Assembly (NCBI GenBank): GCA_902592265.1
Contig: CACJDV010000008.1
Location: forward strand, 1-48,361
DNA from: an uncultured Pelagibacteraceae bacterium
GTDB lineage: Bacteria > Pseudomonadota > Alphaproteobacteria > Pelagibacterales > Pelagibacteraceae
DNA length: 48,361 bases
Direction: 5' to 3'
The notes under the pieces were generated by a model. It made no database searches and was not told where the DNA came from. It saw nothing but the letters and a program-made list of their open reading frames with translations. Positions 45,315 through 48,361 of the stretch are shown piece after piece. The stretch's first letter is position 1; every line of letters starts with the position of its first letter. The position numbers and the translations under genes are program-made.

Positions 45315-45623
45315 TTAAATTTTTATCTCCACATCCACACCTGAAGCTAAGTCTAATTTCATTAATGCTTCTACTGTTTGTGGTGTTGGTTCTATTATAT
45401 CTATTAATCTTTTATGTGTTCTAGACTCAAATTGCTCTCTACTTTTTTTATCTATATGTGGTGATCTTAAAACTGTGTATCTCTCTATTTTAGTTGGTAA
45501 AGGTATAGGACCTTTAATTGTTGCACCAGTTCTTTTTACAGTATTTACTATTTCTTCAGTTGATGCATCTAAAACTTTATTATCGTAGGCTCTCAATTTT
45601 ATTCTAATATTTTGTTTTTCCAT
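45315..45623 (-). CDS. rpsJ: 30S ribosomal protein S10
   Basis: S10 is a 30S head protein and, as NusE, a transcription antitermination factor. From the ATG giving [14 protein letters not shown] it has 102 residues, the family length; a longer reading frame from a TTG inside fusA is not needed. Motifs are [18 protein letters not shown] and [19 protein letters not shown]. The ATG lies one base after the fusA stop, so tuf, usually found between them, is absent here. Confidence 0.96.
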   Translation of the reverse strand: MEKQNIRIKLRAYDNKVLDASTEEIVNTVKRTGATIKGPIPLPTKIERYTVLRSPHIDKKSREQFESRTHKRLIDIIEPTPQTVEALMKLDLASGVDVEIKI

Positions 45624-45624
45624 T

Positions 45625-47703
45625 TTAGCCTGCAATCTTTTTGGTTACTTCGTCTTGAACATTCTGGGGAACTTTTGAATAATGATCAAAAAACATTGAG
45701 TATTGTGCTCTTCCTTGTGACATAGATCTTAAACTGTTAATGTATCCGAACATATTTGCTAAAGGCACCATTGCAGTAATCACTGTTGCATTACCTCTTT
45801 GCTCTTGAGTGCTTATTTGGCCTCTTCTACTATTTAAATCACCAATAACATCACCCATATAATCTTCTGGGGTTACAACCTCAACTCTCATAACCGGTTC
45901 TAAGAGTTTTAAACCACCTTTTGTACAAGCTTCTTTAAAACAAGCCCTACTCGCTAATTCAAAAGCTAATACACTTGAGTCTACATCGTGGTGTAAACCA
46001 TCAAGTATTGTTACTTTATAATCAATCATTGGAAAACCAGCTAAAATACCACCATCGGATACTGTCTCTATTCCTTTTTCAACACCAGGAATAAACTCCT
46101 TTGGTATAGCTCCCCCTTTTATTTTACTTTCAACCTCTCTACCTTTTCCAGCCTCCTGAGGCTCTACTAACAATTTAACTTTTGCAAATTGACCTGCACC
46201 ACCACTTTGTTTTTTGTGTGTATATTCAACCTCAGAGGAATTTTCTATTGTTTCTCTATAAGCAACCTGTGGTGCACCTACGTTAGCTTCCACTTTAAAC
46301 TCTCTTTTCATTCTATCGACAATTATATCTAAATGAAGTTCACCCATACCTTTTATAATTGTCTGACCCGACTCTTCATCTGATGTAACTCTAAATGAGG
46401 GATCTTCTTTAGCTAATCTGCCTAAAGCCTCACCCATTTTTTCTTGGTCTGCTTTTGTTTTTGGCTCAACAGCAATTTCGATTACTGGGTCAGGAAATTC
46501 CATAGGCTCTAAAAGCACTGCATTATCTTTGTCACACAAAGTATGACCTGTTATTGTATTTTTAAGACCAGCTAATGCTACTATATCTCCAGCATTTGCC
46601 TCTTTAATATCTTCTCTAGAATTTGCATGCATTAAAAGCATTCTTCCAACTCTTTCCTCTTTTTCTTTTGAGGAGTTATAAACAGCTGTACCTGTTTTAA
46701 TAGTACCTGAATAAATCCTAATAAAAGTTAAAGATCCTACAAAAGGATCGTTAGCAACCTTAAATGCAAGAGCAGAAAATGGTGCGTTATCCTCGAATTT
46801 CATTTCCAGTTCATCTTCATTTCCTAGTTTAGTGCCTTTAATGGAACCAATATCAACAGGACTAGGTAAATAATTTACAACTGCATCTAATAAAGGTTGA
46901 ACACCCTTATTTTTAAAAGCTGATCCAGTCATCACTGGAACAAAACTAAAATTTAATGTTCCCTTTCTAATGCATTTTATCAAATCTTCCTCTTTAATTT
47001 CCTCACCATTTAGGTAAGACTCCATTAGCTTTTCATCTTGTTCAACAGCTGCTTCAACCAATTCAGTTCTGTATTTTTGAGAAATTTCTTTTAGATCCTC
47101 TGGAATATCTTTATATTCCCACTCTGCACCAAGAGCTTCATTTTTCCAAACCTGAGCTTTCATTTTAACAAGATCAACAACACCTGTTAATGAGGCTTCA
47201 ATACCAATTGGAACTTGTATGACTAATGGTTTTGCACCTAATCTCTCTTTAATCATATCAACACATCGAAAGAAATCAGCACCTGTTCTATCTAGTTTAT
47301 TTACGAAACAAATTCTTGGTACTTTATATTTATCTGCTTGTCTCCAAACAGTCTCAGATTGTGGTTCAACTCCTGCAACACCATCAAAAACTGCTACAGC
47401 GCCATCTAAAACTTTTAATGATCTTTCAACCTCGATTGTAAAATCAACATGGCCAGGAGTATCAATAATGTTTATTCTATGATCTTGCCAAAAACATGTA
47501 GTCGCGGCTGATGTAATTGTTATACCTCTTTCTTGCTCTTGCTCCATCCAATCCATTGTTGCGGCACCATCATGCACTTCACCAATTTTATGACTCTTCC
47601 CAGTGTAATATAAAATTCTTTCAGTAGTAGTTGTTTTACCAGCATCAATATGCGCCATGATACCTATGTTTCTATATTTATCTAACGTATGTGTTCTAGC
47701 CAT
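45625..47703 (-). CDS. fusA: Elongation factor G
   Basis: EF-G is the GTPase that translocates tRNA-mRNA on the ribosome and works with RRF in recycling. The 692-residue protein has the G1 motif [11 protein letters not shown] at about 17-27, the effector region [20 protein letters not shown], and NKLDRTGAD (G4). Domains II-V follow, with [14 protein letters not shown] and the late [13 protein letters not shown]. It is in the rpsL-rpsG-fusA order of the str operon. Confidence 0.97.
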   Translation of the reverse strand: MARTHTLDKYRNIGIMAHIDAGKTTTTERILYYTGKSHKIGEVHDGAATMDWMEQEQERGITITSAATTCFWQDHRINIIDTPGHVDFTIEVERSLKVLDGAVAVFDGVAGVEPQSETVWRQADKYKVPRICFVNKLDRTGADFFRCVDMIKERLGAKPLVIQVPIGIEASLTGVVDLVKMKAQVWKNEALGAEWEYKDIPEDLKEISQKYRTELVEAAVEQDEKLMESYLNGEEIKEEDLIKCIRKGTLNFSFVPVMTGSAFKNKGVQPLLDAVVNYLPSPVDIGSIKGTKLGNEDELEMKFEDNAPFSALAFKVANDPFVGSLTFIRIYSGTIKTGTAVYNSSKEKEERVGRMLLMHANSREDIKEANAGDIVALAGLKNTITGHTLCDKDNAVLLEPMEFPDPVIEIAVEPKTKADQEKMGEALGRLAKEDPSFRVTSDEESGQTIIKGMGELHLDIIVDRMKREFKVEANVGAPQVAYRETIENSSEVEYTHKKQSGGAGQFAKVKLLVEPQEAGKGREVESKIKGGAIPKEFIPGVEKGIETVSDGGILAGFPMIDYKVTILDGLHHDVDSSVLAFELASRACFKEACTKGGLKLLEPVMRVEVVTPEDYMGDVIGDLNSRRGQISTQEQRGNATVITAMVPLANMFGYINSLRSMSQGRAQYSMFFDHYSKVPQNVQDEVTKKIAG

Positions 47704-47709
47704 AATTTT

Positions 47710-48180
47710 TTACCATCTAAAATGTGCAAAAGCTTTATTCGACTCAGCCATTTTGTGAACATCCTCTTTTTTTTTTACTGCAGCGCCTTTTTTTTCATAT
47801 GCATCATAAAGTTCATTAAAAATTTTATCTGACATGTGTTTATCTTTTCTTTTTCGCGCTGAATCTACAAGCCATCTGATTGCTAGAGCTTGTGCACGCT
47901 TACTCTTTACTTCCACCGGCACCTGGTAAGTTGCACCTCCAACTCTCCTTGATCTTACTTCTACTGTTGGCTTTATATTATTTATAGCCTCGTTAAAAAT
48001 ATTTATTGGTTCCTCTTTTGATTTTGTTTTAATCTTATCTATTGCATCATAAACTATTTTAGCAGCAGTTCCTCTTTTGCCATCATACATTATATTGTTT
48101 ATTAATTTTGGAATAATTGTTGAATTAAACTTTGGATCAGGAACAACATTTTTTTTTGGTTGAGATTTTTTCCTAGACAT
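47710..48180 (-). CDS. rpsG: 30S ribosomal protein S7
   Basis: S7 is a primary 16S rRNA-binding protein that organises the 30S head and, in E. coli, represses str operon translation. The 156-residue product has the conserved SRRVGGATYQVPVEVKSKRA and AIRWLVDSARKRKD, ending in NKAFAHFRW. It is two bases from the rpsL stop region and seven from fusA. Confidence 0.97.
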   Translation of the reverse strand: MSRKKSQPKKNVVPDPKFNSTIIPKLINNIMYDGKRGTAAKIVYDAIDKIKTKSKEEPINIFNEAINNIKPTVEVRSRRVGGATYQVPVEVKSKRAQALAIRWLVDSARKRKDKHMSDKIFNELYDAYEKKGAAVKKKEDVHKMAESNKAFAHFRW

Positions 48181-48182
48181 AA

Positions 48183-48361
48183 TTACTTACCTTTTTTGGT
48201 TCCATATAATGATCTTCTTTTTTTTCTGTTAGCGACCCCTTGTGTATCCAAGTTTCCTCTTAATATATGATATCTAACACCCGGCAAATCTTTTACTCTT
48301 CCACCTCTAATTAAAACGACAGAGTGTTCCTGAAGATTATGTCCTTCACCAGGAATGTATG
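48183..48361 (-). CDS. rpsL: 30S ribosomal protein S12 (partial, N-terminus beyond window)
   Basis: S12 is a decoding-centre protein and the classical site of streptomycin resistance. Only the C-terminal ~59 codons are present. They read [20 protein letters not shown], then [20 protein letters not shown], and end [11 protein letters not shown] before TAA, an unmistakable S12 end. The [20 protein letters not shown] region that contains the second cluster of fidelity residues is intact. The gene leads the str cluster and continues past the right edge. Confidence 0.96.
   Translation of the reverse strand, partial: YIPGEGHNLQEHSVVLIRGGRVKDLPGVRYHILRGNLDTQGVANRKKRRSLYGTKKGK

Noticed and set aside
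1-48361. CRISPR arrays, insertion sequences, prophage or toxin-antitoxin modules
   Set aside because: No regularly spaced direct repeats, transposase, integrase or phage-type genes were seen; all plausible genes are core housekeeping or metabolic ones.

Overview
This window looks like a piece of a SAR11-type alphaproteobacterial chromosome (Candidatus Pelagibacter or a close relative). The evidence is strong A+T bias, lysine/isoleucine/asparagine-rich proteins, almost no intergenic DNA, and alphaproteobacterial gene neighbourhoods (rel/spoT-pyrE-pdxJ, pyrB-pyrC'-plsY-topA, soxBDAG, and a fused str-S10-spc-alpha ribosomal cluster). I see no phage, insertion sequence, CRISPR array or integrase. 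No stretch over 300 bases lacks a gene. Assignment to SAR11 is inference from style and gene order.

Left part (1-7045). A minus-strand run carries dapA, smpB, folK, a compact rel/spoT, pyrE and the start of pdxJ (cut by the window edge). A lytic transglycosylase gene diverges from dapA and converges on a tRNA-Ser(GCU) gene. Middle-left (7046-13705). A plus-strand block encodes heterotetrameric sarcosine oxidase (soxB, soxD, soxA, soxG), then a periplasmic solute-binding protein and an ABC permease. SoxA is broken at its C-terminus: its displaced last ~20 codons are still visible out of frame between soxA and soxG.

Middle (13702-32649). Minus-strand genes encode a thermonuclease-like protein, a MATE exporter, TrhO, an O-methyltransferase and GatBAC. 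A plus-strand run follows (ruvX, pyrB, a dihydroorotase-like pyrC' that lacks its metal-binding His-x-His, plsY, topA, a RidA-family gene). Then come ugd and galU (minus), panC (plus), mgtE (minus), lipB (plus) and an rluC-type pseudouridine synthase (minus).

Right part (32659-48361). A continuous minus-strand cluster runs from rpsL (cut by the window edge) through rpsG, fusA, the S10 and spc gene sets, secY, adk, rpsM, rpsK, rpoA and rplQ. The genes tuf and rpmD are absent from their usual slots.

The dominant theme is compaction. Many neighbours share a TAATG or ATGA stop/start overlap, and five convergent pairs have 3 bp or less between them or overlap. Several genes at divergent borders have a -10-like hexamer 5-8 nt before the ATG with no clear Shine-Dalgarno, which would fit leaderless transcripts. 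No new defence or mobile system is visible. The observations most worth a second look are the damaged soxA end, the Rel protein without its central C-terminal domains, the permease with a lipoprotein-like N-terminus, and the terminator-free convergent borders.
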